Assembly (NCBI GenBank): GCA_024743055.1
Contig: JANSXH010000002.1
Span: 243,496 to 307,495, forward strand
DNA: 64,000 bases
From: Pseudomonadota bacterium
Lineage (GTDB): Bacteria; Pseudomonadota; Alphaproteobacteria; Sneathiellales; Sneathiellaceae
Direction: 5' to 3'
The notes under the pieces were generated by a model. It saw nothing but the letters and a program-made list of their open reading frames with translations. It had not been told where the DNA came from and ran no database searches. The first letter of the stretch is position 1, and the number at the start of each line of letters is the position of its first letter. Made by a program: the position numbers and the translations under genes. Below are positions 63,914 to 64,000 of this stretch, in pieces.

Positions 63914-64000
63914 CCGCAGCACGTTCATCAGTCTCGCCGACTAAGGCATCGAAGTCTTTCAAAAATTTTTCAGGTTTGACTCAAGACCCTGATAAAATCT
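63914..64000 (-). repeat. right arm of the inverted repeat, cut by window end
   Basis: This is the reverse complement of 63706-63792, base for base. A 121-base unique spacer separates the arms. Bases beyond 64000 are needed to see how far it goes. Confidence 0.95.
63959..64000 (-). CDS. 3' end of a second copy of the acetyltransferase gene (partial)
   Basis: Within the right arm the minus strand encodes the same last 13 residues ('RFYQGLESNLKNF') and stop codon as the gene at 63121, in the same frame and running in from beyond the window. It is either a tail-to-tail second copy or a mirror image created in assembly. Nothing else of it is visible. Confidence 0.6.
   Translation of the reverse strand, partial: RFYQGLESNLKNF

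Noticed and set aside
63762-63962. Minus-strand frame of 66 codons across the inverted repeat
   Set aside because: It begins and ends inside the repeat arms and has no recognisable family; likely chance, though the spacer part could belong to a real unknown gene.

Overview
The window is chromosomal DNA of an alphaproteobacterium. The evidence is the gene order: pdxA-rsmA; gmk-yicC-mltG-fabF-acpP-fabG-fabD; rpsF-rpsR-DUF2232-rplI-dnaB-alr; radA-cvpA-purF; alaC-hom-glpX-recJ. Supporting signs are DUF2232 between S18 and L9, a PAS_5 protein, a class I PHA synthase and a PilZ protein. Base composition looks moderate. The genus cannot be fixed from the window; a marine Rhodospirillales- or Sneathiellales-like organism is a guess.

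Layout. 1-8.6 kb: vitamin B6 and rRNA methylation genes converge on a minus-strand run for nucleotide, envelope and fatty-acid synthesis, interrupted by one unknown membrane protein. 8.6-11.2 kb: ribosomal operon S6-S18-DUF2232-L9 with its promoter, leader hairpin and terminator. 11.2-19.9 kb: a plus-strand run of dnaB (behind a cluster of DnaA-box-like sites), alr, mlaE, mlaF, radA, cvpA, purF and an SDR. 19.9-23.3 kb: der, bamB and a YfgM-like protein on the minus strand. 23.4-25.8 kb: small or unknown genes, including an AT-rich coiled-coil/membrane protein. 25.9-33.5 kb: guaA, guaB, an RsmB-family methyltransferase, rlmE and ppx/gppA on the minus strand.

33.6-38.0 kb looks accessory. It starts with a tRNA-Gln(CTG) gene and contains a decayed second copy of that tRNA 2.4 kb downstream. 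Between them lie an orphan lipoprotein, an exported agmatine-deiminase-like enzyme and a small exported protein. Just beyond is an AT-rich single-chain DUF262-DUF1524 (GmrSD-type) protein, a probable anti-phage nuclease. 38-47.7 kb holds a PAS/MarR pair divergent from a PaaI thioesterase with palindromes around its promoter, an HSL-family esterase, a PilZ protein, a two-block pentapeptide-repeat protein and two divergent GMC oxidoreductases. One GMC gene is translationally coupled to a 41-residue twin-arginine peptide absent from the ORF track.

47.8-60.3 kb: tRNA-Glu, recJ, glpX, hom, alaC, an OmpA-like lipoprotein, phaC, two adjacent cytochrome P460-family genes, a gamma-carbonic anhydrase and argC. 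The second P460 protein carries about 180 residues built from Cys-Asn-Pro-Cys-Ala-Ala-Lys repeats (about 42 cysteines) between its signal peptide and its haem domain; this is the most unusual object in the window. 60.3-64 kb: a cold-shock protein, a LysE exporter, a GFA protein, a SixA-type phosphatase and a CAT-family acetyltransferase. The last 295 bases form an inverted repeat with identical 87-base arms containing the 3' end of the acetyltransferase gene. It runs off the window and is either an inverted gene duplication or an assembly fold-back.
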